DNA of 64,000 nucleotides from Burkholderiales bacterium (GTDB lineage: Bacteria > Pseudomonadota > Gammaproteobacteria > Burkholderiales > Burkholderiaceae_C), in the NCBI GenBank assembly GCA_016702555.1, contig JADJDV010000005.1:1-64000 (forward strand). The letters run 5' to 3'. The notes under the pieces were generated by a model. That model was not told the DNA's origin. It saw nothing but the letters and a program-made list of their open reading frames with translations, and made no database searches. Below, one piece after another: positions 42,622 through 53,930 of the stretch. The stretch's first letter is position 1. Each line of letters opens with the position of its first letter. The translations under genes and the position numbers were made by a program.

Positions 42622-45380
42622 GCCACCAACACTTCCTGCATTTCATCCAGCATCTCATTCAACCCGGCGCCCAGCACCTGCCGCGCCCGCACCAACCCAC
42701 CTTGATCCGCCAGCGCGGGCACGCTCATGAAGTCGGCCGGCGCAATTTCGGCATTGGCGGCGATGTGGGCGGCAATCAGGCGCAGCCAGTCTTCCTGCTC
42801 GCTCGTGTATTCGCGCCCGGCCTTTTTCTCGCGCCCCAGCCACAGGTTGAAGCGCTGCTGCACCACGGCGGCAAAGGGCTCCAGCTTGTCGGCCTGGCCC
42901 AGGGCGTAGCGCACCAAGCTGACGACTTCGGTCAACTGATCATCCACCGGGGCGCCGCGGACGTCGGCTTGGTTGAGCCGCTTGTAGGCCTGCCACACAT
43001 CCGCCAGCGCCAGCGCGGGGGTGTTGCGCTTCATGGCCTGCACCAGGTCGCGGATGGCGTCGTAGGTCAGGCGCTGCTTGCCCAGCGGCTGGTTGTAGAT
43101 GATTTGCAGGGCGATCAGCTCGTCGCGGTGCTGGTTGATGAAGGTCGTGAAGCTTTGAATTGTCTGTTCGGCCTTTTTCAAATCGAACCCCGTGTGCAGC
43201 ACTTCGTCGGTGGTGACTTCGTCGATGACGATGTCGGCGCGGGCCTTGACGTCCCGCAAGGTCTGGCGCAGCGGCGCGCTGTTGAAGGGCTGGCAGGCGG
43301 CTTCGAGCAGCTGCGCAATGACGGCTTGCTCCTGCTGCGGCGTCGCGGCAGGGCCATGGCGCTGAAGGGTGGCGACCTGCTGCAGGTCGGGGTCGATGGC
43401 GTCGAGCAACTGGTTGGTGAGCTGGCGCAGGCTGGCGCCGCCACTGGCCTGGGCGACGCGGGCTCGCTCGTCGTCCGTCAGCCTGCGATCGAGTGCGGCC
43501 AGCCGGCCTGCGAGGGACGACACGGCGTCTTCGTCGCGCCGGCCCATGGCGATCTGCTCCAGCAGGGCGTCAAAGTCCAGGCCGGGCTTGCGCTCGAGCG
43601 GCTGGCTGGCATTTTTCTTGGTTTCGCTGACGCCGACGGCGTCGATCAGGACGAAGCGGGTTTTGGTCCTGGCGTCGGGTGTGACGGCGCGCAGGTCGGC
43701 GTCGGCAATAGTGCGCACGCCGCGGCCTTTCATTTGCTCGTAATAGCCCTCGGACTTGACGTCGCGCATGAAGATGAGCACTTCGACCGGCTTGATGTCG
43801 GTGCCGGTGGCGATCATGTCCACGGTGACGGCGACGCGCGGAAACGGATCGACACGGAAGGCCTTGATCAGCGCCTTGGGGTCTTCGCCGGACTGCCGAT
43901 AGGTGATCTTCTTGGCGAAGTCATTGCCCTCGCCAAAGACTTCGCGCACGGCGTGGACGATTTCTTCGGCATGGGCGTCGTCCTTGGCAAAGATGAGCGT
44001 CTTGGGCAGCCACTGGCCGCTGCGGTCGGTGAACAGCTCGGTGAACACGCGCTGCCGGTAGGTTTGCAGCACAGTGCGGATCTGGTTGGGGTTGACGACG
44101 GAGCGGTCGAGTTCTTGCGCGGTGTATTCGAGGTCGGCGTCCAGCGTCTCGTAGCGCAGGCGGCGGGTGCGGCGGTCGCGCACGGGGATTTGAAAGCCGA
44201 CATCACCCGTTTCAACCTTGCCGCCCTGCTCGGTGACGCGGGTGCGAATGCGGTAGACCTCGTAGCCGACGTTGACACCATCGGCCACGGAGCGTTCATA
44301 CGGGTATTCGGCCACCAGGTTGCGGTTGAAAAAGCCCAGCGTGTGCTTGGACGGCGTGGCGGTGAGGCCGATCAGATAGGCGTCGAAATACTCCAGCACC
44401 TGCCGCCACAGGCCGTAGATGGAGCGGTGGCATTCGTCGGTGACGATGAAGTCGAAGGTTTCAATGGGAATCTGCGGGTTATAGGCCAGCGGCGGCAGTT
44501 CGGCGGCGCTGGCGTCCCACTTTTCAAATGCGGATTCTTCTTCGTCCGTCACGTCCAGCTCTTTGCCGCGCAGCAGCGAGTACAGGCGCTGGATGGTGGT
44601 GATGACGACCTTGGCATCGGGGTCGATGCGCGCGCCGTGCAGGTGCTGCACGATGTAGGTGTCGGTGAAGCGGTTGGCGGCGCCCTGGGGTTGGAAGTTC
44701 TGGTATTCCTTGAGCGTCTGATCGCCCAGGTTGTTGCGATCGACCAGAAAGAGGATGCGCTTGGCGCCGGCGTGCTTGATGAGCCGGTAAGAAAACGAAC
44801 AGGCGGTGAAGGTCTTGCCGGCGCCGGTGGCCAACTGGATGAGGGCACGGGGATGGTCTTGCGCCAGCGACGCTTCAAGCCCCGTGATGGCCTCCACCTG
44901 GCAGTCGCGCAGGCCCGTCGCTTCAAGCGGCGGCATGGTGCGCAGCCGCGCGCGCAGAGTGCTCGGTTGGCGCAGCCAGTCGTGCAGGGTTTCGGGCCGG
45001 TGGAAAGCGAACAGGCGGCGCGAGCGAGGCTTGGGGTCGCGCTGGTCGATGAAGAAGGTCTCGTCGCCGGTGCTTTCGTAGCTGTAGATCAGCGGATCGG
45101 CCCAACGAGCCAGATGCTCGGGCAGGCTGAGCATGTACTTGGCCGATTGTTCGGCCACGCCGCTCAAGGTGATGCCGGCTCTCTTGGCCTCGATGACGCC
45201 GGCGGCCTTGCCATCGACGAGCAGCAGGTAGTCGCACGGGCCGGCAGGCAGCGGGAATTCGCGCACGGCCACGCCCAGGGCGGCGCTGCGGTCGAAGGCT
45301 GCGCGGTCCTGAACGACCCAGCCGGCGGCGGCCAGCAACTGGTCGATCTGCTGGCGGGCGCGTTGTTCAGGCAGTTCCAC
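42618..45380 (-). CDS. hsdR: type I restriction endonuclease subunit R
   Basis: 920 residues from a GTG at 45380 with GAGGGA upstream; the open frame continues far upstream but the family N-terminus (ELPEQRARQQIDQLLAAAGW) fits here. Nuclease domain with CDYLLLVDGKAAGVIEAKRA (about 43-65), Walker A LATGAGKTFTACS near 185, DECHRS near 312, helicase domain 2 with VDMIATGTD and QMKGRGVRTI, C-terminal helical domain. It cuts unmethylated DNA after translocation. First gene of the leftward hsdR-hsdS order. Confidence 0.94.
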   Translation of the reverse strand: MELPEQRARQQIDQLLAAAGWVVQDRAAFDRSAALGVAVREFPLPAGPCDYLLLVDGKAAGVIEAKRAGITLSGVAEQSAKYMLSLPEHLARWADPLIYSYESTGDETFFIDQRDPKPRSRRLFAFHRPETLHDWLRQPSTLRARLRTMPPLEATGLRDCQVEAITGLEASLAQDHPRALIQLATGAGKTFTACSFSYRLIKHAGAKRILFLVDRNNLGDQTLKEYQNFQPQGAANRFTDTYIVQHLHGARIDPDAKVVITTIQRLYSLLRGKELDVTDEEESAFEKWDASAAELPPLAYNPQIPIETFDFIVTDECHRSIYGLWRQVLEYFDAYLIGLTATPSKHTLGFFNRNLVAEYPYERSVADGVNVGYEVYRIRTRVTEQGGKVETGDVGFQIPVRDRRTRRLRYETLDADLEYTAQELDRSVVNPNQIRTVLQTYRQRVFTELFTDRSGQWLPKTLIFAKDDAHAEEIVHAVREVFGEGNDFAKKITYRQSGEDPKALIKAFRVDPFPRVAVTVDMIATGTDIKPVEVLIFMRDVKSEGYYEQMKGRGVRTIADADLRAVTPDARTKTRFVLIDAVGVSETKKNASQPLERKPGLDFDALLEQIAMGRRDEDAVSSLAGRLAALDRRLTDDERARVAQASGGASLRQLTNQLLDAIDPDLQQVATLQRHGPAATPQQEQAVIAQLLEAACQPFNSAPLRQTLRDVKARADIVIDEVTTDEVLHTGFDLKKAEQTIQSFTTFINQHRDELIALQIIYNQPLGKQRLTYDAIRDLVQAMKRNTPALALADVWQAYKRLNQADVRGAPVDDQLTEVVSLVRYALGQADKLEPFAAVVQQRFNLWLGREKKAGREYTSEQEDWLRLIAAHIAANAEIAPADFMSVPALADQGGLVRARQVLGAGLNEMLDEMQEVLVA

Positions 45381-45473
45381 GGCTTCCCTCTTCGTTCTCT
45401 TGACCCATTGAATGTTTGTGCGGCGCTTGTTCGCGGATGGTAGCCTCGGCGGTCCAACATACCGTTGCGCGGC

Positions 45474-46961
45474 ATGCCATTGACTTCCTTCCACGTTCAC
45501 GAAACCACGATCCAGGCCACCCAGGCGGCGTTGCTGGCGGGCCAGGTCACTTGCGTTCAACTGGCCGAGCAATACTTGGCGCGCATCGCGGCCTACGATG
45601 TGGCCGGCCCGGGCCTGAACGCGATGCTGGCGATCAACCCGGCGCTGATGCAAGAGGCGGCGGCGCTTGACCATGCACGCCGGGCGGCGCCGCAGGACTT
45701 GCCGCCGCTGCATGGGGTTGCGGTGGCCGTCAAGGACAACCTCAACCTGCGCGGCCTGCCGACCACCGGCGGCGTGCGCGCGCTGGCCGATCTCAGGGCA
45801 CGCCACGATGCCTTTGTCGTGGCCCGTCTGCGCGCCGCCGGCGCCATGATCATCGGCAAGACCAACCTGCACGAGTTCGCGCTGGCGGGACTCACCGTGA
45901 GCTCGCTCAAGGGCCAGACGCGCAACCCCTACGAGCTGGGCCGCACACCGGGCGGCAGCAGCGGCGGCTCCGGCGTGGCGGTGGCCGCCAGCCTGGCGCT
46001 GGTCGGCATCGGCACCGACACCGGGCAATCGATCCGCTCGCCCGCCTCGGCGCTCGCCCTGGTCGGCCTGCGGCCGACGCGCGGGCTGGTCAGCCGGGGC
46101 GGCGTGATGCCGGGCAGCGTGACGCAGGACACCGTGGGCCCACTGGCGCGCACGGCGGAAGATGCGGCGCGGCTGCTGGACGCGATTGCCGGCTTCGATG
46201 TCGACGACCCATCCAGCGCCGCCTGCGTTGGCCAGGTGCCGGCCAGCTACACAGCGCAGTTGAAAGGCGATGCGTTGGCCGGTGCGCGCATAGGCGTGCT
46301 GCGCCAGATGTTCGGCACCGAGGACCGCCACGCCGAGGTCAACCGCGTGGTGCTGGCCGCAGCCGACGCCATGGCCGGGCTGGGTGCGACGCTGCTGGAC
46401 ATCAACGTCCCCGAGCTGGACGCGCTGACCGCCGACCAGGTGACGGCCGACTACGAGATGCGCGCCGCCTTCGACCGCTACCTCGCGGGCATGGACACCA
46501 CGGCCGCCACGCGCAGCCTCGAGGCCATCGTGGCCGGTGGCGACTTCCACCCCAGCGTGGCCGCCAATCTGCGCGCCGCGCTCGACGGCCAGGGCATGGC
46601 GGACCCGGCCTACGCACAGATCTTCGTGCGCCGCGACCAGTTGCGCACCGCGCTGCTGCTGGTCATGGCCCGGCACCAGCTCGACGCCATCCTCTACCCG
46701 CACCAGAAGATCCTGGTGGTGCCGGTGGACGCCGAGGCGCAGACCGAGCGCAACGGCGTGCTGTCCAACGCCACCGGCATGCCGGCGATCAGCTTTCCGG
46801 CCGGTTTTTCCGCGCCGAACGAGCAGGCGCCCGCCGGGGTGCCGATCGGCGTGGAGCTGCTCGGCCGCGACTGGAGCGAAGCGCGCCTGCTCGCTTATGC
46901 GCATGCCTTCGAGCTGGCCACCCGCACCCGCGTGCCACCGTTCAGCACGCCCCGGCTTTGA
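45474..46961 (+). CDS. amidase-signature family protein
   Basis: 495 residues from ATG 45474. Catalytic Lys in GVAVAVKDNLNLRG, cis-Ser region RTPGGSSGGSGVAVAAS, nucleophile-Ser region IGTDTGQSIRSPAS (the usual GTDTGGSIR with Q for G). Similar to GatA-like amidases and mandelamide or aryl amidases; no gatB or gatC nearby, so a hydrolase rather than the tRNA amidotransferase. Divergent from hsdR with a 93-bp gap. Substrate unknown. Confidence 0.88.
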   Translation: MPLTSFHVHETTIQATQAALLAGQVTCVQLAEQYLARIAAYDVAGPGLNAMLAINPALMQEAAALDHARRAAPQDLPPLHGVAVAVKDNLNLRGLPTTGGVRALADLRARHDAFVVARLRAAGAMIIGKTNLHEFALAGLTVSSLKGQTRNPYELGRTPGGSSGGSGVAVAASLALVGIGTDTGQSIRSPASALALVGLRPTRGLVSRGGVMPGSVTQDTVGPLARTAEDAARLLDAIAGFDVDDPSSAACVGQVPASYTAQLKGDALAGARIGVLRQMFGTEDRHAEVNRVVLAAADAMAGLGATLLDINVPELDALTADQVTADYEMRAAFDRYLAGMDTTAATRSLEAIVAGGDFHPSVAANLRAALDGQGMADPAYAQIFVRRDQLRTALLLVMARHQLDAILYPHQKILVVPVDAEAQTERNGVLSNATGMPAISFPAGFSAPNEQAPAGVPIGVELLGRDWSEARLLAYAHAFELATRTRVPPFSTPRL

Positions 46962-47179
46962 GGGCGGGTCACTCGGGTCGACGCTGTGCCGGCAACCCGC
47001 GCCATGCTGCAAAATCGGCCTGCCATGCGTCTGCACCCAACGCGCGTCTTTGAGGCGCGCAGCCACCATCAGAAATTCGCCGCCGGCCAGGGCCACGCAC
47101 CCACGCTGCGTGCCAGGAGCGTTCGGCGAGGCGCCGGTCGGGACAAGACCGCAAATCCGGGCCGCCGCACAGACGGGCC
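46962..47179. other. non-coding spacer
   Basis: About 220 bp between amidase and export operon; presumably holds the export-operon promoter. No clear -35/-10 pair, hairpin or small gene seen. Confidence 0.35.
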
Positions 47180-48447
47180 ATGGCCGGCATGACGCGCCGC
47201 CGCTGGCCCTGGATCGTGCTGGCGCTGCTGCTCGCGGCGGCAGCGCTGGCGGCGTACCGCATGCGCCCGGTCGAGGTGCAGGTGGTCGAGCTCAAGCGCG
47301 CCGCGCTGCAGCGCACGCTGCAGTTTTCGGCGCGGGTGGCCACCACCTCGCGCGTCAACGTGGGCAGCACCATCACCGGGCGCGTGGCCGCGGTGAACGT
47401 GCGCGAGGGCGACGCGGTGCGGCAGGGTCAGATGCTGCTGCAACTCGAAACCGATGAACTGCGCACCGCCCTGGCGCAGGCGCAGGCCAACGCGCGGCAG
47501 GCGCAGGCCCGCGTGGCGGGGCTGCGCGCCAGCGGGCGCATGGTGGCGCGGGCGCAATCCGAGCAGGCCGCGGCCACGCTGCGCGCCGCCGAACGCGAAC
47601 TGGCGCGCACGCAGCAGCTGATTGCCCAGGGTTTCATCAGCCAGGCGCGGCTGGACGACGCGCGCCGCGCGGTCGAGGTGGCGCGCGCCCAGCAGGCCAG
47701 CGCCCAGGCGCAGGTGCAGGCCGTCGCCGAGAGCGGCGCCGATCTGGCGCAGGCGCAGGCGCAGCAGGCGCAGAGCCTGGCCGCCGTCGACGCCGGCCAG
47801 GCACGGCTGGCGCAGGCCACGGTGCGCGCCCCCACCGACGGCCGGGTGCTGCTGCGCAGCGTCGAGCCGGGGCAGATCGTGCAGCCGGGCGCCGCGTTGC
47901 TGAGCCTGGCGCTGGCCGGGCCGACGCAGCTGGTGGCGCAGGTCGACGAGCGCTTTCTGGATCAGTTGCAGGTCGGCCAACCGGCCAGCGTGGTGGCCGA
48001 CGCGTTCGCCACGCAGCCGTTTGCGGCCCGGGTGCGGTCCATCGCGCCGGCGGTGGACGCGCAGCGCGGCGCGGTCGAGGTGAAGTTGGCGCCCGAGCAG
48101 GCGCCGCCGGCCTTTCTGCGCGAGGACATGACGCTGTCGGTCGAGGTCTTGACCGGCGAACGCGCCAGCGCCCTGGTGCTGCCGCTGAGCGCGCTGCAGA
48201 GCGATGGTGCCGTGCGGGTACTGGTCGATGGCCGCGTGCAGGCGCGGCCGGTGCGCCTGGGCCTGCGCACGCTGGACGCCGCCGAGGTGCTGGAAGGCCT
48301 GGCCAGGGTGAGCAGGTGCTGGTCGGCGCCGCCACGCCGGGCCAGCGCGTCCGCGCGCGGGTGCTGCCCTGGCAATCGGCGGTGAAGCACTGGCGCGGCA
48401 CGCAGGACGATGCCGCCAGCTCGGTCATGAACACCATGGGGCGCTGA
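47180..48447 (+). pseudogene. MacA/HlyD-type periplasmic adaptor, frameshifted near the 3' end
   Basis: N-terminal membrane anchor WIVLALLLAAAALAAYRM (about 10-28), lipoyl/barrel-sandwich halves, a long Ala-Gln coiled-coil hairpin (100-200), and beta-barrel. The frame is normal to codon 373 (EVLEGLA). A one-base deletion near 48305 then diverts it to a stop at 48385. The other frame continues GEQVLVGAATPGQRVRARVL and ends at 48447, five bases before the permease. The natural protein would be about 422 residues. The lost tail is outside the main fold, so partial function is possible. Confidence 0.8.
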
Positions 48448-48452
48448 AGGCC

Positions 48453-50407
<1,955 letters not shown>

Positions 50408-50523
50408 GAACAGAACTGAAAGCAAGCGCCACCCCAACGCCGCCCCGCCAGGCTCGGCCCGGCCGCGGGCCGGCCAACGGCGAGAATCCCGGCTTCCCAT
50501 GCCTGCCACCTCCGCACCCCCGC

Positions 50524-52446
50524 ATGACGCTTGAACGCCTGTCCGATGGCCTGATCCACTTGCCGCGCGCCAGCAAGCGTTTGCTGGCGCTTGGCCTGGA
50601 CGCCGGGCTGTGCGCCATCACGGTGTGGCTCGCGTGGTGCCTGCGGCTGGAGCAATGGGTGCCGCTGCAGGCCATCCACGCCTGGACGGCGCTCGGCAGC
50701 TGTCTGCTGGGCCTGCCGGTGTTCTGGTATTTCGGGCTGTACGCCAGCATCTTCCGCCACTCGGGCTGGAACGCCATGCTGGCGCTGGGCAAGGCCATCG
50801 CCGTCTACGGCGCGCTGTTCGCGGGTGTGGTCACCCTGATCAGCATTCCCGGCATTCCGCGTTCGGTAGGCATCATTCAGCCCCTGCTGCTGTTCGTCGC
50901 CCTCGCCCTCAGCCGGTTCGCCGTGCGGCTGTGGCTGGGCGATCTGTACCGCGGACTGCTGCACAAGCTGAACGCCCCCGGCGTGCTGATCTACGGCGCG
51001 GGCGCGGCCGGCCAGCAACTCGCCGCCGGCTTGCTGAAGATGAACGACCAGCGGCTGGTCGGCTTCATCGACGACGACGCCTCGCTGCAAGGGCGCAGCC
51101 TGGACGGCATCCGCATCCACACCCCGGCGGCGCTGTCGAAGGTGATCGAGCAGCACCGGGTGCGCGACGTGCTGCTCGCCATTCCGTCGGCCAGGCTCAG
51201 CCGGCGCAAGGAAGTGCTGGAGCTGCTGCGCGCACATCCGGTGCATGTGCGCACCCTGCCCGGCCTGGCCGATCTGGTCAGCCGCGGCGTGCGGCCAAGC
51301 GACATCCAGGACCTGGACATCGAGGACCTGCTCGGCCGCGACCCGATCGCCCCCGACGACGCGCTGATGCAGCAGCACCTGCAGGGCAGGACCGTGCTGA
51401 TCACCGGCGCCGGCGGCTCCATCGGCAGCGAGTTGTGCCGCCAGGTGCTGCGCTGGCAACCCCGCACGCTGCTGCTGCTGGAGTCGAGCGAATTCGCGCT
51501 CTACACCATCGACGCCGAACTGGGCGCGCTGGCCGGGCCATCCACACGGGTCGAGATCGTGCCGCTGCAGGGCTCGGTGCAGGACGCCGAGCGCATCGAC
51601 GAAATTCTGGCCACCTGGCGACCGCACATCATCTACCACGCCGCCGCCTACAAGCACGTGCCGCTGGTCGAACACAACGCGCTGGAGGGCTTGCGCAACA
51701 ACGTGTGGGGCACGCTGGTCTGCGCACGCGCCGCGGCCACGCACGGGGTCGGGCATTTCGTGCTGGTCAGCACCGACAAGGCGGTGCGCCCGACCAACGT
51801 CATGGGCGCCAGCAAGCGCCTGGCCGAGATGGTGGTGCAGGCGCTGGCCAGCCAGCGGCCGGCGCGCTGCTGCTACAGCATCGTGCGCTTTGGCAACGTA
51901 CTCGACTCGTCGGGCTCGGTGGTGCCGCTGTTCCGCAGCCAGATCGCCCAGGGCGGGCCGATCACCCTCACCCACCGCGACATGACGCGCTTCTTCATGA
52001 CCATCCCGGAGGCGGCCCAGCTGGTCATTCAGGCCGGCGCGATGGCGCAAGGCGGCGACGTGTTCGTGCTCGACATGGGCGAGCCCATCCGCATCCACGA
52101 CCTGGCCTGCTGCATGGTCGAACTGACCGGCCAGCGCGTGCGCACGGGCGATGCCGCTACGGGCGACATCGAGATACGCGTCACCGGGCTGCGCCCTGGC
52201 GAAAAACTGCACGAGGAGCTGCTGATCGGCGAAAGCGCCGAACCCACCCGGCATCCGCGCATTCTGCAAGCCCACGAGAGCTTCGTGCCGTGGACCGAGT
52301 TGGCGCAGGCGCTTCAGCGCTTGGCGGATCAGCTGCGCGCACGCGATCACCAGGCCGTGCGGTCGAGCCTGATGGCGCTGGTCGAGGGCTACCAGCCGCA
52401 AGGGCCGGTGGTGGATTGGGTGCACCGGGCCGCCGAGCGCCCGTAG
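50524..52446 (+). CDS. CapD/WbpM-type nucleoside-diphosphate-sugar 4,6-dehydratase
   Basis: 640 residues from ATG 50524. Four N-terminal membrane helices (about 20-140), a CoA-binding-like Rossmann domain (LIYGAGAAGQQLAAGLL, about 155-180), then the SDR catalytic domain with TGAGGSIGSELCRQ at about 295 and the catalytic MGASK in place of YxxxK (about 427-431), diagnostic of the WbpM/PglF/FlaA1 group. It makes 4-keto-6-deoxy UDP-sugars for surface polysaccharide. It stands alone here without glycosyltransferases. Confidence 0.92.
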   Translation: MTLERLSDGLIHLPRASKRLLALGLDAGLCAITVWLAWCLRLEQWVPLQAIHAWTALGSCLLGLPVFWYFGLYASIFRHSGWNAMLALGKAIAVYGALFAGVVTLISIPGIPRSVGIIQPLLLFVALALSRFAVRLWLGDLYRGLLHKLNAPGVLIYGAGAAGQQLAAGLLKMNDQRLVGFIDDDASLQGRSLDGIRIHTPAALSKVIEQHRVRDVLLAIPSARLSRRKEVLELLRAHPVHVRTLPGLADLVSRGVRPSDIQDLDIEDLLGRDPIAPDDALMQQHLQGRTVLITGAGGSIGSELCRQVLRWQPRTLLLLESSEFALYTIDAELGALAGPSTRVEIVPLQGSVQDAERIDEILATWRPHIIYHAAAYKHVPLVEHNALEGLRNNVWGTLVCARAAATHGVGHFVLVSTDKAVRPTNVMGASKRLAEMVVQALASQRPARCCYSIVRFGNVLDSSGSVVPLFRSQIAQGGPITLTHRDMTRFFMTIPEAAQLVIQAGAMAQGGDVFVLDMGEPIRIHDLACCMVELTGQRVRTGDAATGDIEIRVTGLRPGEKLHEELLIGESAEPTRHPRILQAHESFVPWTELAQALQRLADQLRARDHQAVRSSLMALVEGYQPQGPVVDWVHRAAERP

Positions 52447-52455
52447 TCCCCACGC

Positions 52456-52998
52456 TCAGCGCGCCGGCATCGCCCACACCCAATCGCCATCGACCTCGTG
52501 CCCCGGCACGGCGACGAGCGGTGGCGTGCCGGCGGTGAGCGGCTGGCCGTCCAGCGCCCAGCGGTGGCGCAGCGCGAATTCGAAGCCTGGGGCGGACTGA
52601 CGGCAGGCGATGTCGCCGCGCCGGAAGTCGGGCGCGACATCGCGGCACGGAATGGCGGGGCCGTGCGGCGAGGTGCCGGCGGGCAGGCCGACCTGGCCTT
52701 GCTGGCGCGGCAGGTAGAAGGCGCGCAGCACGCCGTCTTCAGTGCGCAGCAGCAGCAGCTTGAGCCGCGCCGCATCGGGCACGCCCAGGCCGGGCGGCAG
52801 GTAGCGCGCGTCGTCGGGCGGGTCGGCCCACATGAAGGTGCCGGGCAGCAGCTTGAGCACCCGCACGCTGGGCGGCCCCTGCGGCGTGGCGGGGCCGGCG
52901 GCGTAGCGCCAGCTGAGCACCACGGCGGCCAGCACCGCCACGGCCAGCAGGGCGCGCAGCGCGAACACCAGGATGGCGCGCTCGGACAGGCGGGGCAC
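52456..52998 (-). CDS. membrane-anchored hypothetical protein downstream of rpiA
   Basis: About 180 residues from GTG 52998 (a TTG at 53007 overlapping the rpiA stop is possible). One N-terminal membrane helix AILVFALRALLAVAVLAAVV. The soluble part has two Cys (PAIPCRDVAPDF and GDIACRQSAP) and the tail LVAVPGHEVDGDWVWAM. It is transcribed with rpiA, overlapping or 6 bp apart. Function unknown. Confidence 0.65.
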   Translation of the reverse strand: MPRLSERAILVFALRALLAVAVLAAVVLSWRYAAGPATPQGPPSVRVLKLLPGTFMWADPPDDARYLPPGLGVPDAARLKLLLLRTEDGVLRAFYLPRQQGQVGLPAGTSPHGPAIPCRDVAPDFRRGDIACRQSAPGFEFALRHRWALDGQPLTAGTPPLVAVPGHEVDGDWVWAMPAR

Positions 52999-53003
52999 GG
53001 TCG

Positions 53004-53687
53004 TCAATCGAAGCGCAGACTGCGCACCCCCTCTGGTGTGCCGAGCAGACACAGCTGCGCCTTCTGATGCGCGAACACGCCGACGGTGACCACGCCGGGC
53101 CATTGGTTGACCTCGGATTCAAAGCCCAGCGGATCGTTAATGGCGAGGCCGCGCACGTCGAGGAGGTGCTGGCCGTTGTCGGTGACGAGCGGCTGCCCGT
53201 CCTTCAGGCGCAGCGTGGCCTGGCCGCCGAGGGCGGCAAACTGGCGCACGATGCGCTGCGCCGCCATCGGGATCACCTCCACCGGCAGCGGAAACGCGCC
53301 CAGGCGATCGACCAGCTTGGAGGCGTCGGCGATGCAGACGAAGCGGCGCGACTGCGCGGCGACGATCTTCTCGCGCGTGAGGGCGGCGCCGCCGCCCTTG
53401 ATCATGTGGCCGGCGGGGTCGATCTCGTCGGCGCCGTCGATGTAGACCGCGATCTCGCCGACGTCGTTGCAATCGAACACCGGGATGCCGTGCGCTTGCA
53501 GGCGCGCGGTGGAGGCCTCGGACGAGGACACGGCGCCGGGGATCCGATCCTTCATCGTGGCCAGCGCATCGATGAAGTGATTCACCGTGGAGCCGGTGCC
53601 CACGCCCACGATCTGCCCCGGCACCACCTGCTCCAGCGCGGCCCGGCCGACCATGGCCTTCAGTTCGTCTTGCGTCATTTGCGACAA
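53004..53687 (-). CDS. rpiA: ribose-5-phosphate isomerase A
   Basis: 227 residues, normal length. Motifs GVGTGSTVNHFIDAL near the N-terminus, SSSEASTARLQAHGI, YIDGADEIDPAGHMIKGGGA with the catalytic Asp/Lys/Glu set, and FVCIADASKLVDRLG. Interconverts ribose-5-phosphate and ribulose-5-phosphate in the pentose phosphate pathway. Divergent from pyrD. Confidence 0.96.
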   Translation of the reverse strand: MSQMTQDELKAMVGRAALEQVVPGQIVGVGTGSTVNHFIDALATMKDRIPGAVSSSEASTARLQAHGIPVFDCNDVGEIAVYIDGADEIDPAGHMIKGGGAALTREKIVAAQSRRFVCIADASKLVDRLGAFPLPVEVIPMAAQRIVRQFAALGGQATLRLKDGQPLVTDNGQHLLDVRGLAINDPLGFESEVNQWPGVVTVGVFAHQKAQLCLLGTPEGVRSLRFD

Positions 53688-53751
53688 TTTCCTTTTGTTG
53701 ATCGACCCGTCATTCCTGTTTTTCTCTTCGTCACAACCGCACTGCTCTTTT

Positions 53752-53839
53752 CGTCATTCCCGCGCAGGCGGGAATCCATGTGTCCACACCAGACACCGTT
53801 ACTGCACTTCCTGGCTTCCCGCCTGCGCGGGAATGACGG
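53752..53839. repeat. REP-like inverted doublet between rpiA and pyrD
   Basis: cgtcattcccgcgcaggcgg (from 53752) and its near-perfect reverse complement ending at 53839 flank a 30-bp spacer; each unit is itself a hairpin (ttcccgc-gca-ggcgggaa). A related doublet lies at 55051-55145. Such units are dispersed in many betaproteobacterial genomes. Confidence 0.7.
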
Positions 53840-53930
53840 TAGGGAAGAACGCCGGGTAACACGGTACGACACGGGGAATGACCGCAGGCAACGCGGCGAC
53901 GGCCAGCCATAACCATCCAAGAATTATCCA

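Noticed and set aside
42702..45443. 913-codon open frame on the + strand
   Set aside because: Antisense to hsdR, whose nuclease and helicase motifs are clear.
45474..46961. gatA, subunit of Glu-tRNA amidotransferase
   Set aside because: Amidase signature is present, but gatB and gatC are absent from the neighbourhood and the nucleophile region differs (GTDTGQSIRSPA).
45381..47096. Upstream extension of the hsdR frame to 1492 codons
   Set aside because: The extension is antisense to the amidase gene and has no family similarity; a GTG at 45380 with a ribosome site fits the HsdR N-terminus.
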